Below, one piece after another: positions 46,147 through 55,734 of a stretch of DNA of 64,000 nucleotides; position 1 is the first letter of the stretch, and the number at the start of each line of letters is the position of its first letter. Source of the stretch: Curvibacter delicatus NBRC 14919 (lineage in GTDB: Bacteria > Pseudomonadota > Gammaproteobacteria > Burkholderiales > Burkholderiaceae_C); assembly GCF_001592265.1 (NCBI RefSeq), contig NZ_BCWP01000004.1, forward strand, positions 62,001 to 126,000, in the 5' to 3' direction. The position numbers and the translations under genes are program-made. The notes under the pieces are model-generated. The model ran no database searches. It had not been told where the DNA came from and saw only the letters and a program-made list of their open reading frames with translations.

Positions 46147-47799
46147 ATGAACTTTGAAGATCTGAAACTGGCTCCGGCCATCCTGAAGGCTGTGCGCGAG
46201 CAAGGCTACGAGACTCCCACCGCGATCCAGGCCCAGGCCATCCCGCTGGTGCTCGAAGGCCACGACCTGCTGGGCGGCGCCCAGACCGGCACCGGCAAGA
46301 CCGCCGCCTTCACCCTGCCGCTGCTGCACCGCCTGACCATGAGCCGCAGCGCCCAGAACAAATTTGGCGGCACCGGCATCCGTGCCCTGGTGCTGACGCC
46401 GACGCGCGAACTCGCCGCCCAGGTGGAAGAATCCGTTCAGGCCTATGGCAAGTACCTGCAACTGACCTCTACCGTCGTCTTCGGCGGTGTCGGCATGAAC
46501 CCGCAGATCAGCCGCCTGAAAAAGGGCGTCGATATCCTGGTGGCCACCCCGGGCCGTCTGCTCGACCTGCAGCAACAAGGTTTCCTCGACCTGTCTACGG
46601 TGCAGATCCTGGTGCTGGACGAAGCCGACCGCATGCTCGACATGGGCTTCATCCATGACGTGAAGAAAGTGCTGGCCCTGGTGCCGAAGGAAAAGCAGAG
46701 CCTGCTGTTCTCCGCCACCTTCAGCGACGAGATCCGCGACCTCGCCAACAGCTTGCTGAAAAACCCGCAGAGCGTGCAGGTCACGCCGCGCAACACCACG
46801 GTGCAGCGCATCACCCAGGTCATCCACCCGGTCGGCCGCGGCAAGAAAAAGGCCCTGCTGGCCCACATCATCCAGCAGCACAACTGGAGCCAGGTGCTGG
46901 TGTTCACCCGCACCAAGTTCGGCGCCAACAGCGTGGCCGAGTTCCTGGAAAAGAACGGCATCACCGCCATGGCGCTGCACGGCAACAAGAGTCAGAGCGC
47001 CCGCACCCAGGCGCTGGCCGGCTTCAAGAGCGGCACGATCCGTGCCCTGGTGGCCACCGACATCGCGGCGCGTGGCATCGACATCGACGAGCTGCCGCAC
47101 GTGGTGAACTACGAAATCCCCAACGTCAGCGAAGACTATGTGCACCGCATCGGCCGCACCGGCCGTGCCGGCTCCAGTGGCGAAGCCGTCAACCTGGTGT
47201 GCCTGGACGAAGAAGGCTTCATGGCCGACATCGAACGCTTCACCAAGCAGAAGATTGAGGTGCAGGTGGTCGAGGGCTTCGGCCCCGAGCCGGGCGAAAA
47301 GGCCGAACCGATTGCCATGGGCCGCCAGACCATCTGGGGTGGCGCCGGCAAACCGCCGAGCCGCGACGTCATGCAGGCGGCCGCCAAGGCCGCTCGCACC
47401 GAGATGATGCAGCGCATCCGCGACAACAAGGCCGGCCAGGGTGAACGCACCGGTGGCGGCAACAACGGTGGTGCCCGCAAGCCCGGTGGTAATGGCGGCG
47501 GCAAACCGCGCAACCAGGGTGGCGGTCAACCCGGCAACCAGGGCGCCCGTGGCTCCCAAGGCCAAGGCCGGCCTGCCCGCAGCGACGAGCCGCGCCAGAA
47601 CGCACAACGCGCATCAGCCCAACCTGACCCGATGCGTACCAGCGTCGACATGATGGCCGAGCGTGGTCGTCGTGGCGGTTTCGGCGGAGGCCAGCGCAAC
47701 CGCAATGGTGGTGGCGGCGGTTACGGCGGCGGCAGTGGGGGTGGCTTCGGCGGTGGCCGTGGTCCCCGCAACTCCGGTGGCGGCTCCTACGGCCGCTAA
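46147..47799 (+). CDS. rhlE: DEAD-box RNA helicase, RhlE type
   Basis: This 550-residue helicase has the Q motif [14 protein letters not shown], Walker [10 protein letters not shown]158-E-A-D ([10 protein letters not shown]), SAT (LLFSATF) and [10 protein letters not shown] near 330. A C-terminal tail from about residue 425 is rich in Gly, Asn, Arg and Gln, with many RGG- and GGN-like repeats, typical of an RNA-binding disordered tail. The start [10 protein letters not shown] fits the family better than an ATG 15 bases upstream. It likely remodels RNA in ribosome assembly or decay. Confidence 0.93.
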   Translation: MNFEDLKLAPAILKAVREQGYETPTAIQAQAIPLVLEGHDLLGGAQTGTGKTAAFTLPLLHRLTMSRSAQNKFGGTGIRALVLTPTRELAAQVEESVQAYGKYLQLTSTVVFGGVGMNPQISRLKKGVDILVATPGRLLDLQQQGFLDLSTVQILVLDEADRMLDMGFIHDVKKVLALVPKEKQSLLFSATFSDEIRDLANSLLKNPQSVQVTPRNTTVQRITQVIHPVGRGKKKALLAHIIQQHNWSQVLVFTRTKFGANSVAEFLEKNGITAMALHGNKSQSARTQALAGFKSGTIRALVATDIAARGIDIDELPHVVNYEIPNVSEDYVHRIGRTGRAGSSGEAVNLVCLDEEGFMADIERFTKQKIEVQVVEGFGPEPGEKAEPIAMGRQTIWGGAGKPPSRDVMQAAAKAARTEMMQRIRDNKAGQGERTGGGNNGGARKPGGNGGGKPRNQGGGQPGNQGARGSQGQGRPARSDEPRQNAQRASAQPDPMRTSVDMMAERGRRGGFGGGQRNRNGGGGGYGGGSGGGFGGGRGPRNSGGGSYGR

Positions 47800-47810
47800 G
47801 CAAGAACACA

Positions 47811-47834
47811 CCGCGGGCAAGAAATTGCCTGCGG
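47811..47834 (+). terminator. Hairpin after the rhlE gene
   Basis: CCGCGGGCAA (47811-47820) pairs with TTGCCTGCGG (47825-47834) over ten pairs, one of them G-U, around a GAAA loop. It begins 11 bases after the rhlE stop. Only weak T content follows, so it may be a terminator aided by Rho or an mRNA-protecting hairpin. Confidence 0.45.
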
Positions 47835-47986
47835 CTTGGCGCCTGCACTGAATCGTTTTGGCCCCTGGCTGAAACTGCGCTGGCCCCTTGCACCTTGAGC
47901 GCATCAAGCCGCTTCATAATGAGTCCTGTCGACGGGTCAAGCCGGCTTTGCTGGGCTGCCCGGTCCGCAACCGAAAGGGGCTCGAC

Positions 47987-49381
47987 ATGGCGACCAGCAG
48001 AATTGAGCGCGACTCCTTCGGCCCCATCGAGGTGGCGGCCGATCGTCTGTGGGGCGCGCAAACGCAGCGCTCGCTCCAGCACTTCCACATTTCGTCCGAG
48101 CGCATGCCGCTCGAACTGCTCATGGCACTGGCCCGCACCAAGCAGGCCTGTGCCCGCATCAATGGCGAACTTGGCCTGCTGCAGCGTGAAAAAGCCGATG
48201 CCATCGTGGCCGCGGCAACAGAAGTGCTGGCCAACCAGCATGCCCTCGAGTTTCCGCTGTCCGTATGGCAAACCGGCTCGGGTACGCAGAGCAACATGAA
48301 CATGAACGAGGTGCTGGCCAATCGCGCCTCCGAGCTGTTGGGTGGCATGCGGGGCGAGGGACGACAGGTCCATCCCAATGACGAGGTCAACCTCGGGCAG
48401 TCGTCCAACGACATCTTCCCCACCGCCATGCACCTGGCGGCCTGCCTGCAGATTGAGGGGCAGCTGCTGCCGGCGCTGCACACGCTGCGGACGCAACTGG
48501 AAAACAAATCACAGGCTTTCGCCGGCATCGTCAAGATCGGCCGCACCCACTTGCAGGACGCCACGCCGCTCACACTGGGCCAGGAGTTCTCCGGTTACGT
48601 GGCACAGCTGACCCACGCCGAAAGCGCTCTTCGCGCCACCTTGCCAGCCCTGCTTGAGCTGGCCGTCGGCGGCACGGCGGTCGGGACCGGGCTGAACACG
48701 CATCCCGAATTCGGCGCGCGTGTCGCGGCAGAACTGGCTCGGGCAACCGGCTTGCCCTTCACCAGCGCGGCCAACAAGTTTGCCGCACTCGCCGCCCATG
48801 ATGCGCTGGTGTCGGCGCATGGCGCACTCAAGACGCTGGCCGCCGCGCTCATGAAAATCGCCAACGACATCCGCTGGCTGGCCTCCGGCCCGCGCTCGGG
48901 TCTGGGCGAACTCAGCATCCCGGAAAACGAACCCGGCAGTTCCATCATGCCGGGCAAGGTGAACCCGACCCAGTGCGAGGCACTCACCATGCTGTGCTGC
49001 CAGGTGTTCGGCAACGATGTCGCCATCAACGTCGGTGGTGCCGCAGGCCAGTTCGAGCTCAATGTGTTCAAGCCCTTGATCGCCCACAACTTCCTGCAAA
49101 GTGTGCGCCTGCTGGCCGACGGCATGAGCAGCTTCGAAGCGCACTGCGTGCGCGGCATCGAAGCCAACCGCTCACGCATCGACGAACTGATGGAGCACTC
49201 CCTGATGCTGGTGACAGCCTTGACGCCGCACATCGGTTACGACCGGGCCGCCGAGATCGCCAAACAGGCACACCGCCAGGGCTGCACACTCAAGCAAGCG
49301 GCGGTCGCACTTGGTTATATCTCCGAAAGTGAGTTCGACACCTGGGTGCGACCGGCTGACATGACCCGACCATCCCCGTGA
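47987..49381 (+). CDS. fumC: Class II fumarate hydratase
   Basis: This 464-residue enzyme of the TCA cycle interconverts fumarate and malate. Motifs in order: [11 protein letters not shown], the GSGTQSNMN and [15 protein letters not shown] substrate-site segments, [12 protein letters not shown] and the family signature [11 protein letters not shown] (about 317-327). It is the iron-sulfur-free, oxygen-stable class, which suits oxidative stress. The ATG with upstream GAAAGGGG about 8 bases away is preferred over an earlier in-frame one at 47888. Confidence 0.96.
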   Translation: MATSRIERDSFGPIEVAADRLWGAQTQRSLQHFHISSERMPLELLMALARTKQACARINGELGLLQREKADAIVAAATEVLANQHALEFPLSVWQTGSGTQSNMNMNEVLANRASELLGGMRGEGRQVHPNDEVNLGQSSNDIFPTAMHLAACLQIEGQLLPALHTLRTQLENKSQAFAGIVKIGRTHLQDATPLTLGQEFSGYVAQLTHAESALRATLPALLELAVGGTAVGTGLNTHPEFGARVAAELARATGLPFTSAANKFAALAAHDALVSAHGALKTLAAALMKIANDIRWLASGPRSGLGELSIPENEPGSSIMPGKVNPTQCEALTMLCCQVFGNDVAINVGGAAGQFELNVFKPLIAHNFLQSVRLLADGMSSFEAHCVRGIEANRSRIDELMEHSLMLVTALTPHIGYDRAAEIAKQAHRQGCTLKQAAVALGYISESEFDTWVRPADMTRPSP

Positions 49382-49402
49382 CAAGGCACTGAACAACCCA
49401 GC

Positions 49403-50641
49403 TCAGGCAGCCGCCTTGGCAACCTGGCCCAGTTTCGGCAAATGCGCCTCGCGGATCGGCAGGTGAATCAGTGCGGCACCGATGGCCAGCATGATGTCGA
49501 TGTACCAGACCCAGTCGTAGTTGCCGGTGGCTTCGAACACCTTGCCGCCGAGCCAGGCCCCCAGGAAACCGCCGATCTGGTGCGTCAGCATGACAACGCC
49601 GAACAGCGTGGCCATGTTGGCGGTGCCGAAGAACTTGGCCACCAGACCGGCCGTCGGCGGCACGGTGGAGAGAAAGGTCAGGCCCATGACGGCGGCGAAC
49701 ACCAGCATCACAGCACCGGTCTTGGGTGCCAGCAGGAACAGCAGCACCGCCAAGGCGCGCGTGGCATACAACAGCGACAGCAGTGACTTCATGCGCCAGC
49801 GCCCCACAGCCCACCCCATGGTCACGCTGCCCACGATGTTGAACAGCCCCAGCATGGCCAGCGACCAGGCACCGAACTGCACCGGCAAGCCGCAAGCGGC
49901 AATCACACCCGGCAAATGCGTGGCCAGAAACGCCACGTGAAAACCACAGACGAAAAAGCCTGCCGCCAGCATCAGATAACTTTTGTTCTTCAGCGCGGAC
50001 CGGATGGCATCCAGCGTACCGACCGGCGGGTGGCCGGCCGGCGCCGACTGCCGCGAGTTGCCCTTGAGCACCAACGCAGCCGGCAATGCCAGCAGCACCA
50101 GCAGGCCCATGATCTGCATGGCATTGCCCCAGCCTTGGCTGACCATCAGTGCGCCCGCAATCGGCGCCATCAGGAACTGGCCCAGGGACCCGCCCGCGTT
50201 GACAATGCCCGTGGCCAGGCCGCGTTTTTCCAAGGGGATCAGGCGTGCCGTGGCGGCCATCAACACGGCCGGCCCGGCCATGCCGGCCCCACCTGCGGCC
50301 AGCACGCCGATGGCCAGGATCAGACCGGCGCTGCTCGTCATGAGCGGCGTCAAAAAGGTGCCCAGCGCCACCAGCAGCACACCGGCGAACAGTACACGGC
50401 CGGCGCCGATCCTGTCGGCCATGGCGCCGGCAAACGGTTGTGTGAGCCCCCACCAGAGCTGGCCGAAGGCAAACGCCAGGCTGATGCTGCCAATGCCCAG
50501 ACCGGTGGCGGTATTGAGCGGACTCAGAAACAGGCCCATGGTCTGCCGCGTGCCCATGGTCAGGGCAAACGTGCCGGCCGCCGCGAGCAGCACGAGCCAG
50601 ATCATCGCGCGTGGGCTGTGCGTCTTGTCAGTACGGGTCAT
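49403..50641 (-). CDS. Major facilitator superfamily transporter
   Basis: This 412-residue protein has 12 predicted helices and MFS loop motifs (PFAGAMADRIGAGR near 70-83 as motif A, and GWAVGRWRMKSLL at the second half). AGGAG lies 8 bases before the chosen ATG at 50641, which excludes an upstream start within marR. Its start overlaps the end of the marR gene, so a MarR-controlled exporter for drugs or aromatic acids is likely. The substrate is unknown. Confidence 0.9.
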   Translation of the reverse strand: MTRTDKTHSPRAMIWLVLLAAAGTFALTMGTRQTMGLFLSPLNTATGLGIGSISLAFAFGQLWWGLTQPFAGAMADRIGAGRVLFAGVLLVALGTFLTPLMTSSAGLILAIGVLAAGGAGMAGPAVLMAATARLIPLEKRGLATGIVNAGGSLGQFLMAPIAGALMVSQGWGNAMQIMGLLVLLALPAALVLKGNSRQSAPAGHPPVGTLDAIRSALKNKSYLMLAAGFFVCGFHVAFLATHLPGVIAACGLPVQFGAWSLAMLGLFNIVGSVTMGWAVGRWRMKSLLSLLYATRALAVLLFLLAPKTGAVMLVFAAVMGLTFLSTVPPTAGLVAKFFGTANMATLFGVVMLTHQIGGFLGAWLGGKVFEATGNYDWVWYIDIMLAIGAALIHLPIREAHLPKLGQVAKAAA

Positions 50642-51113
50642 CGTCGACTCCTGGTTCGAGGGGAGATAAAAGTTCAAGCGCATCGTCAATCAGGGCATGC
50701 AGGGCCAGCACACGCTCGATGCCCAGCCGCTCGTTGAGACCGTCCTGCGCCACACGCCAGCGGCGCTGCGCCTCCTGCCGTTTCTCACGGCCGCTCTCGG
50801 TGATGCTGACCAGCCGGCTGCGCCCATCCAAGCCAGCCCCCAGCACCAGCCAACCGGCCTCGATCAGCGGCTTGAGGTTGCGCGTCAGCGTGGAGGCATC
50901 CATCTTCATGGTCTGCGCCAGCGCGCCGGGACGGATCGGCCCCAGCTTGAGTACATAGGACAGCAGCGAGTACTGGGTCACCTTGAGGCCGGCCTTGACG
51001 AGCTCGGCGTCGTAGTACTGCGCCACACGGCGCATCAGCTGGCGCAGCTTGAAGTTGGTACAGCCCTGCGGTTTCATCACCTGTGCACTTGACGCTTGTG
51101 TGACAAGTTTCAT
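50628..51113 (-). CDS. MarR-family transcriptional regulator
   Basis: This 161-residue regulator has a winged helix (about 50-110): YSLLSYVLKLGPIRPGALAQ, then MKMDASTLTRNLKPLIEAGW, a wing with GLDGRSRLVSIT, and flanking dimer helices. The start MKLVTQ is preferred because the divergent operator lies just before it. Its stop overlaps the MFS gene by 14 bases. MarR proteins usually repress their own operon and are released by phenolic or acidic ligands. Confidence 0.9.
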   Translation of the reverse strand: MKLVTQASSAQVMKPQGCTNFKLRQLMRRVAQYYDAELVKAGLKVTQYSLLSYVLKLGPIRPGALAQTMKMDASTLTRNLKPLIEAGWLVLGAGLDGRSRLVSITESGREKRQEAQRRWRVAQDGLNERLGIERVLALHALIDDALELLSPLEPGVDDDPY

Positions 51114-51120
51114 GGTTTGA

Positions 51121-51147
51121 TTGTATCTACAATTGTTGTATATGCAA
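51121..51147. promoter_or_regulatory. Tandem operator in the marR-thioesterase divergent gap
   Basis: Two 12-bp elements, TTGTATCTACAA (51121-51132) and TTGTATATGCAA (51136-51147), share TTGTAT and CAA and are 15 bases apart centre to centre. The first is part of the perfect palindrome ATTGTATCTACAAT. They fill the 50-base gap between the divergent starts at 51113 and 51164, an ideal place for MarR to control both directions. Confidence 0.65.
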
Positions 51148-51163
51148 TAACCAGGAGCACGGC

Positions 51164-51727
51164 ATGGACTCAACCCCGACACCCGCAAACACCCTTGATC
51201 AGTGGCTGGCCGAGGAAGCCGCCACGCGCCAGCGGCTGGACGCCGGCCCCGGCCCGGGCGTGGCCAGCCCGGCGCAGATCGGCGGCAAGAACGGTCTGGA
51301 GATGATGCAGGCCATGCTGCGTGGTGAGCTGCCCTACGCGCCGATTGCGCGCACGCTGGACTTCCTGCTGGTCGAGATCGACACCGGGCGCGCGGTCTTC
51401 CAGGGCACCCCCGGGCCGCAGCACTTCAACCCCATGGGCACGGTGCATGGCGGCTGGTTTGCCACCCTGCTCGACTCGGCACTGGGCTGTGCAGTTCACA
51501 CCATGATGCCGCCCGGACGCGCCTACACCACGGCCGAGCTGGGGGTGAACCTGGTCAAGGCGCTGACACCCAAGGTGGCACGCGTGCGGGCCGAGGGCCG
51601 CGTTATCCACTGCGGCCGCCAGTTGGCCACGGCCGAGGCACGCCTGGTCGGCCCCGACGGCACGCTGTATGCTCATGCCACCACAACCTGCCTTGTTTTT
51701 GAAATTCCGGCATCATCCCGACCATGA
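51164..51727 (+). CDS. PaaI-family hotdog thioesterase
   Basis: This 187-residue protein has the hotdog fold active-site stretch [20 protein letters not shown] (about 88-107), with the catalytic Asp/Gly helix, then [14 protein letters not shown]. It hydrolyses acyl- or aryl-CoA thioesters. AGGAG lies about 8 bases before the ATG. It is divergent from marR and overlaps the glyoxalase gene by 4 bases, so MarR may control it. Confidence 0.9.
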   Translation: MDSTPTPANTLDQWLAEEAATRQRLDAGPGPGVASPAQIGGKNGLEMMQAMLRGELPYAPIARTLDFLLVEIDTGRAVFQGTPGPQHFNPMGTVHGGWFATLLDSALGCAVHTMMPPGRAYTTAELGVNLVKALTPKVARVRAEGRVIHCGRQLATAEARLVGPDGTLYAHATTTCLVFEIPASSRP

Positions 51728-52107
51728 GACTGCTTCACACCATGCTGCGCGTTGGCAATCTGCAACGCTCGATCGACTTCTACACCCAGGTGCTGGGCAT
51801 GCAACTGCTGCGCACCTCCGAGAACCCCGAGTACAAATACACGCTGGCCTTTCTCGGCTTTGACGGCGGCAACCCCGGCCAGGCCGAGATCGAGCTGACC
51901 TACAACTGGGGCGTGGAAAGCTACGAACTGGGCACAGCCTACGGCCACATTGCGCTTGGCGTGCCCGACGCGTACGCGGCCTGCGAGAAGATCAAGGCCG
52001 CCGGCGGCAATGTCACGCGCGAAGCCGGCCCGGTCAAGGGCGGCAGCACGGTGATTGCCTTCGTGACCGACCCGGACGGCTACAAGATCGAGCTGATCCA
52101 GCACTGA
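51724..52107 (+). CDS. gloA: Lactoylglutathione lyase (glyoxalase I)
   Basis: This 127-residue enzyme converts the methylglyoxal-glutathione hemithioacetal to S-lactoylglutathione. The metal ligands expected from the E. coli enzyme are all present: H5, E57, H75 and E123. The small size without the inserted loop marks the Ni-type class. The ATGA overlap with the thioesterase gene indicates translational coupling, and the next gene is 45 bases further. Confidence 0.96.
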   Translation: MRLLHTMLRVGNLQRSIDFYTQVLGMQLLRTSENPEYKYTLAFLGFDGGNPGQAEIELTYNWGVESYELGTAYGHIALGVPDAYAACEKIKAAGGNVTREAGPVKGGSTVIAFVTDPDGYKIELIQH

Positions 52108-52152
52108 GGCCCGTCCCGGCCCCGTCACGCGTCGTCCGACATCCGCGTTAGG

Positions 52153-54561
52153 ATGTACCCATTGGCGCTGCCGCACCATGCGGCAGTGACCCACGGGGGC
52201 AGACACACAGTGACCGCGTTTCAGACCCTTCAGCAGACCTTCCTGGCTCCGCAGGCGGAGAACGAGGAATTGCACAACTGGCGAGAGCGCATTCTCTCGG
52301 CCATTCTGCTGGTGATCGTCACCCTGGGCAGCCTGGCTGCCATTCCCAGCGTGCTGCTCGCCTGGCGCGAAGGGCTGGTGGCGGTGGCCTGGATCGACGC
52401 CTTCGCGCTGACCTGGGTGATCGTCATCTGGCGCCACCGCACACTGCCCTACCGTTTCCGCGCCTGGAACCTGCTGGTTCTGGTCTATCTGCTGGGCATG
52501 TGGTTCCTCATGAACATCGGCCCGGCCAGCCAGATCTACCTGATGGCCTTCCCGGTGATGGCCGCCCTGCTACTGGGCCTGCGACCGGCCTTGCTGGCCC
52601 TGGTGCTCAACGGCATCAGCCTGCTGGGCCTGGGTTATGCCGTCAATGCCGACCTGCCCTTGCCGGGTTTTGAGTCCCAGCCGCTGCTGAAGTGGATCGT
52701 CATCACGATCAACTTCATGTTCATCAACTCGGTCATCACGATCTCATGCGCGGTGCTGCTCAACCAGCTGGAAAATTCGCTAGAACGGCAACGCGCGATT
52801 GCCAAATCACTCGAACAAGGCCAGAGCCACCTGCAAAAGGCCAACGAGGACCTCCGGCTCACCGGCACGGCCCTGACGCGCCTGAATGACATGGTCGTGA
52901 TCACCGAGGCCAGTCCCCTGGATGCGCCGGGACCCCGCATTGTTTTCGTCAACGATGCGTTTGAACGGTGCACCGGCTATGCACGCGAAGAGGTGATCGG
53001 GAAGACACCACGCGTGCTGCAGGGCCCCCGGACCAGCCGGGCCGAGCTCGACCGGATCAAGGCGGCGCTGGGCAAGCGGGAACCGGTGCATGCCGAGCTG
53101 CTCAACTACGCCAAGGACGGCCAGGAGTACTGGCTCGACCTGAACATCGTGCCGGTCACGAACGAGCAGGGTGAACTCACGCACTGGGTGTCGGTGGAGC
53201 GCGACATCACCGAACGCAAGAAGGCCGAAGAGGACATCCACCGCCTGGCCTATTTCGACACGCTCACGGGGCTGCCCAACCGGCGCATGCTGCTGGACCG
53301 GCTTGAGCATGTGCTGGCGTCGGCACGGCGCTCTCCGGTCATCGGGGCGCTCCTCTACCTCGATCTCGATCGCTTCAAGAACATCAACGATGCGCGCGGC
53401 CATGCCGCCGGTGATGCGCTGCTGGTGAGCGTCGGCCAGCGTCTGGGCGCCCTGGTGCGCGAGGAAGACACCGTGGCCCGCCTGGGTGGCGACGAATTCG
53501 TGATCCTGACGACCCACCTGACCGCAGACCACGATGCCGGCGGACGGTCCGCCATGGCGGTGGCCAGCAAGGTCCGGGAGGCCCTGGAGCAACCCTTCAT
53601 GATCAACGGCGATCCCTACAGCACCAGCGCCAGCATCGGCGTCACCCTGCTGCCCAAGCAGGGTCAGTCCGCCGACGAACTGCTGCGCGAGGCGGACACG
53701 GCCATGTACCGGGCGAAAGCGGCCGGCCGCAATCGGATCGCCTTTTTTGAAGCGGCCATGCAATCGGAGGTGGAAGAACGCGTAGCACTCGAGCACGACC
53801 TGGCACTGGCCATCACCCAGAACCAGCTGGCGCTGCACCTGCAGCCGCAAGTCGACCGCTCGGGGCAGGTCGTCGGCGCCGAGTTGCTGCTGCGCTGGAC
53901 GCACCCGGTACGCGGCCAGGTGCCCCCCTCGTCATTCATCCCCGTCGCCGAAGACAGCCCCCTGATGCTGCGCCTGGGCCACTGGGTCATGGACCAGGCT
54001 TTCCGCACCCAGGTCGATCTGCAGGCGGCGGGCCACGCGCTGCCCTTGTCAATCAACGTCAGTCCACGCCAGTTCCGGCAGTCCGGTTTCGTCCGGCATG
54101 TGTCCGACCTGCTCGCAAGCACCGGTGCCAACCCGGCCCACCTGGTCTTCGAGGTCACGGAGGGGCTGCTGATCGAGAACCTGGACCGGACCATCGCACG
54201 CATGAACGCGCTGGCCGCACTCGGCATCCGTTTCTCGATCGACGACTTCGGTACCGGCTACTCCAGCCTGGCCTACCTCAAGCGGCTGCCGCTGTACGAG
54301 ATCAAGATCGACAAGAGTTTCATCGACGACACCCCGGCCGACCCCAACGACACGGCCATCGTGAAGATGATCCTGTCAATGGCCAGGCACATGGGGCTCA
54401 AGGTGGTTGCCGAAGGCGTGGAGACGCGTGAGCAGGCCGACTTCCTGATGGCCCATGGCTGCGATGCCCTGCAGGGTTATCTGTTCGCCAAACCGGCACC
54501 GGTGGGCGAATGGCTGGCCCGTCAAAGCAGCCGGCCCTTGCAGCCGTTCCCGATGACCTGA
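52153..54561 (+). CDS. Membrane c-di-GMP enzyme: helical sensor, PAS, GGDEF and EAL domains
   Basis: This 802-residue protein has an N-terminal region of about five or six helices (45-205), a LOV-like PAS domain (about 230-350) and a GGDEF domain with intact RLGGDEF. A phosphodiesterase domain follows whose key motif reads AELLLRW, so EAL has become ELL; DDFGTGYSS is intact. The PAS segment GKTPRVLQG aligns with the LOV GRNCRFLQG but lacks the flavin-binding Cys. The ATG at 52153 is used; a GTG at 52210 is an alternative. Confidence 0.9.
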   Translation: MYPLALPHHAAVTHGGRHTVTAFQTLQQTFLAPQAENEELHNWRERILSAILLVIVTLGSLAAIPSVLLAWREGLVAVAWIDAFALTWVIVIWRHRTLPYRFRAWNLLVLVYLLGMWFLMNIGPASQIYLMAFPVMAALLLGLRPALLALVLNGISLLGLGYAVNADLPLPGFESQPLLKWIVITINFMFINSVITISCAVLLNQLENSLERQRAIAKSLEQGQSHLQKANEDLRLTGTALTRLNDMVVITEASPLDAPGPRIVFVNDAFERCTGYAREEVIGKTPRVLQGPRTSRAELDRIKAALGKREPVHAELLNYAKDGQEYWLDLNIVPVTNEQGELTHWVSVERDITERKKAEEDIHRLAYFDTLTGLPNRRMLLDRLEHVLASARRSPVIGALLYLDLDRFKNINDARGHAAGDALLVSVGQRLGALVREEDTVARLGGDEFVILTTHLTADHDAGGRSAMAVASKVREALEQPFMINGDPYSTSASIGVTLLPKQGQSADELLREADTAMYRAKAAGRNRIAFFEAAMQSEVEERVALEHDLALAITQNQLALHLQPQVDRSGQVVGAELLLRWTHPVRGQVPPSSFIPVAEDSPLMLRLGHWVMDQAFRTQVDLQAAGHALPLSINVSPRQFRQSGFVRHVSDLLASTGANPAHLVFEVTEGLLIENLDRTIARMNALAALGIRFSIDDFGTGYSSLAYLKRLPLYEIKIDKSFIDDTPADPNDTAIVKMILSMARHMGLKVVAEGVETREQADFLMAHGCDALQGYLFAKPAPVGEWLARQSSRPLQPFPMT

Positions 54562-54653
54562 GATGCGCCAGGGTCGGGCGGCTGCCGGCTTGCCGGAAAC
54601 CGCGTGCCGGCCTACAGTCGCAGCGGTTCTTTCCACTTTTTGAGGAGATTGTC

Positions 54654-55166
54654 ATGATCCGTGTTCTCATGCCCCTGGCCGCAGCCGCCCTGCTCACGGC
54701 CTGTGCCACCCCGACCGGCCCGACCGCCTCGGCCCAGCTCCAGCCCACGCGCGGCAACACCACCAGCGGCGAGGTACGCTTCACCCAGCAGGGCGACCAG
54801 GTGCTGGTCAGTGGTGAGGTACGAGGCTTGAAACCGAATGCCGAACACGGCTTCCACGTGCACGAAAAAGGCGACTGCTCCAGCGGCGACGGCATGAGCA
54901 CCGGCGGCCACTTCAACCCCATGGGCAAAAAACACGGCGCGCACGATGGCAGCGAGCACCACGTGGGTGACCTGCCCAGCCTGAAGGCCGATGCCTATGG
55001 CGTGGCGCGTTTCAACTTTGCATCCAGCAGCATCGCGATCGGCAGCGGCAGCAGCGATGTCGTGGGCCGCGGCCTGATCGTGCACCGCGACCCGGACGAC
55101 TACACCACCCAGCCCACCGGCAATGCCGGCCCGCGCCTGGCCTGCGCCGTTATCACGCGGATGTAA
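54654..55166 (+). CDS. sodC: Cu/Zn superoxide dismutase, lipoprotein
   Basis: This 170-residue periplasmic enzyme has a lipoprotein signal with lipobox LTAC (residues 14-17). The copper/zinc ligands are in HGFHVHEKGDC, GGHFNP, GAHD and a late VHRDPDDY, and the disulfide Cys pair is GDC...ACAV. GAGG lies 8 bases before the ATG. It turns superoxide to peroxide and oxygen. It is a single gene between a c-di-GMP gene and a convergent MobA-like gene. Confidence 0.95.
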   Translation: MIRVLMPLAAAALLTACATPTGPTASAQLQPTRGNTTSGEVRFTQQGDQVLVSGEVRGLKPNAEHGFHVHEKGDCSSGDGMSTGGHFNPMGKKHGAHDGSEHHVGDLPSLKADAYGVARFNFASSSIAIGSGSSDVVGRGLIVHRDPDDYTTQPTGNAGPRLACAVITRM

Positions 55167-55179
55167 ACCGGCCGCCGCC

Positions 55180-55734
55180 TCAGGGCTGGCGTGCCTGCAG
55201 GATCTGCTGCACCTGCTGCAGGTCCTGCACGGTGTCGATGTCGGTCACGCAACCGGCATCATCCACTATCAATTCAGTAGCACCTTGCGCTTTGACGATA
55301 AGGGCTGCGCCCTGATTTCCCTCTAAGCCCATGAGCTGCGACCCGAGCGCGCGGGCAAAACGCACCGGGTGGCCGTGCCGCCCCTGGTACACCGGCCGCA
55401 CCACCGCCTGCTGTGCCGGCGCTTCGGCCACGCGGCGGATGGTCTCGGGCTGTAGCAAAGGCAGGTCAGCCGGCAGAATCAGCCAGGCGGAGGCCTCCGA
55501 GTTGGCACGCACAGCCGCCGCAATTGAATCCCCCATGCCGGGCGAGCCCGACGCTTCCAGATAAAAAGGCAGCCCGCTGCCGCGCACGGCATCCAGCGTG
55601 TGCTGCAGCACGGTCTTGTTGCCGAGCAGGGCCTGCAGCTTGTGTGTGCTGCCACCGGAAGCGAGAAAGCGCTCGCCCCGGCCCGAGGCCAGCACGATCA
55701 CCACCGGCGGCGGCATGGACGCTTCAGGCCGCAT
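55180..55734 (-). CDS. MobA/MocA-like nucleotidyltransferase for molybdenum cofactor
   Basis: This 184-residue protein has the NTP-transferase start VVIVLASGRGERF (about 10-22), a Lys in GSTHKLQAL and the metal-site LPADLPLLQP (about 86-95). It ends a minus-strand operon with XdhC and two molybdenum hydroxylase genes, so it most likely adds CMP or GMP to molybdopterin for that enzyme. A short repeat (55264-55290) lies in its coding sequence and supplies the peptide KAQGATELIVDD. Confidence 0.85.
   Translation of the reverse strand: MRPEASMPPPVVIVLASGRGERFLASGGSTHKLQALLGNKTVLQHTLDAVRGSGLPFYLEASGSPGMGDSIAAAVRANSEASAWLILPADLPLLQPETIRRVAEAPAQQAVVRPVYQGRHGHPVRFARALGSQLMGLEGNQGAALIVKAQGATELIVDDAGCVTDIDTVQDLQQVQQILQARQP
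55264..55290 (+). repeat. Short palindromic Comamonadaceae-type repeat, copy 3
   Basis: CACTATCAATTCAGTAGCACCTTGCGC matches the arm-spacer-arm plus TTGCGC layout of the other copies (shown here as CTATCAATTCAGTAG then CACCTTGCGC). It lies on the plus strand inside the minus-strand MobA-like gene. Confidence 0.6.
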
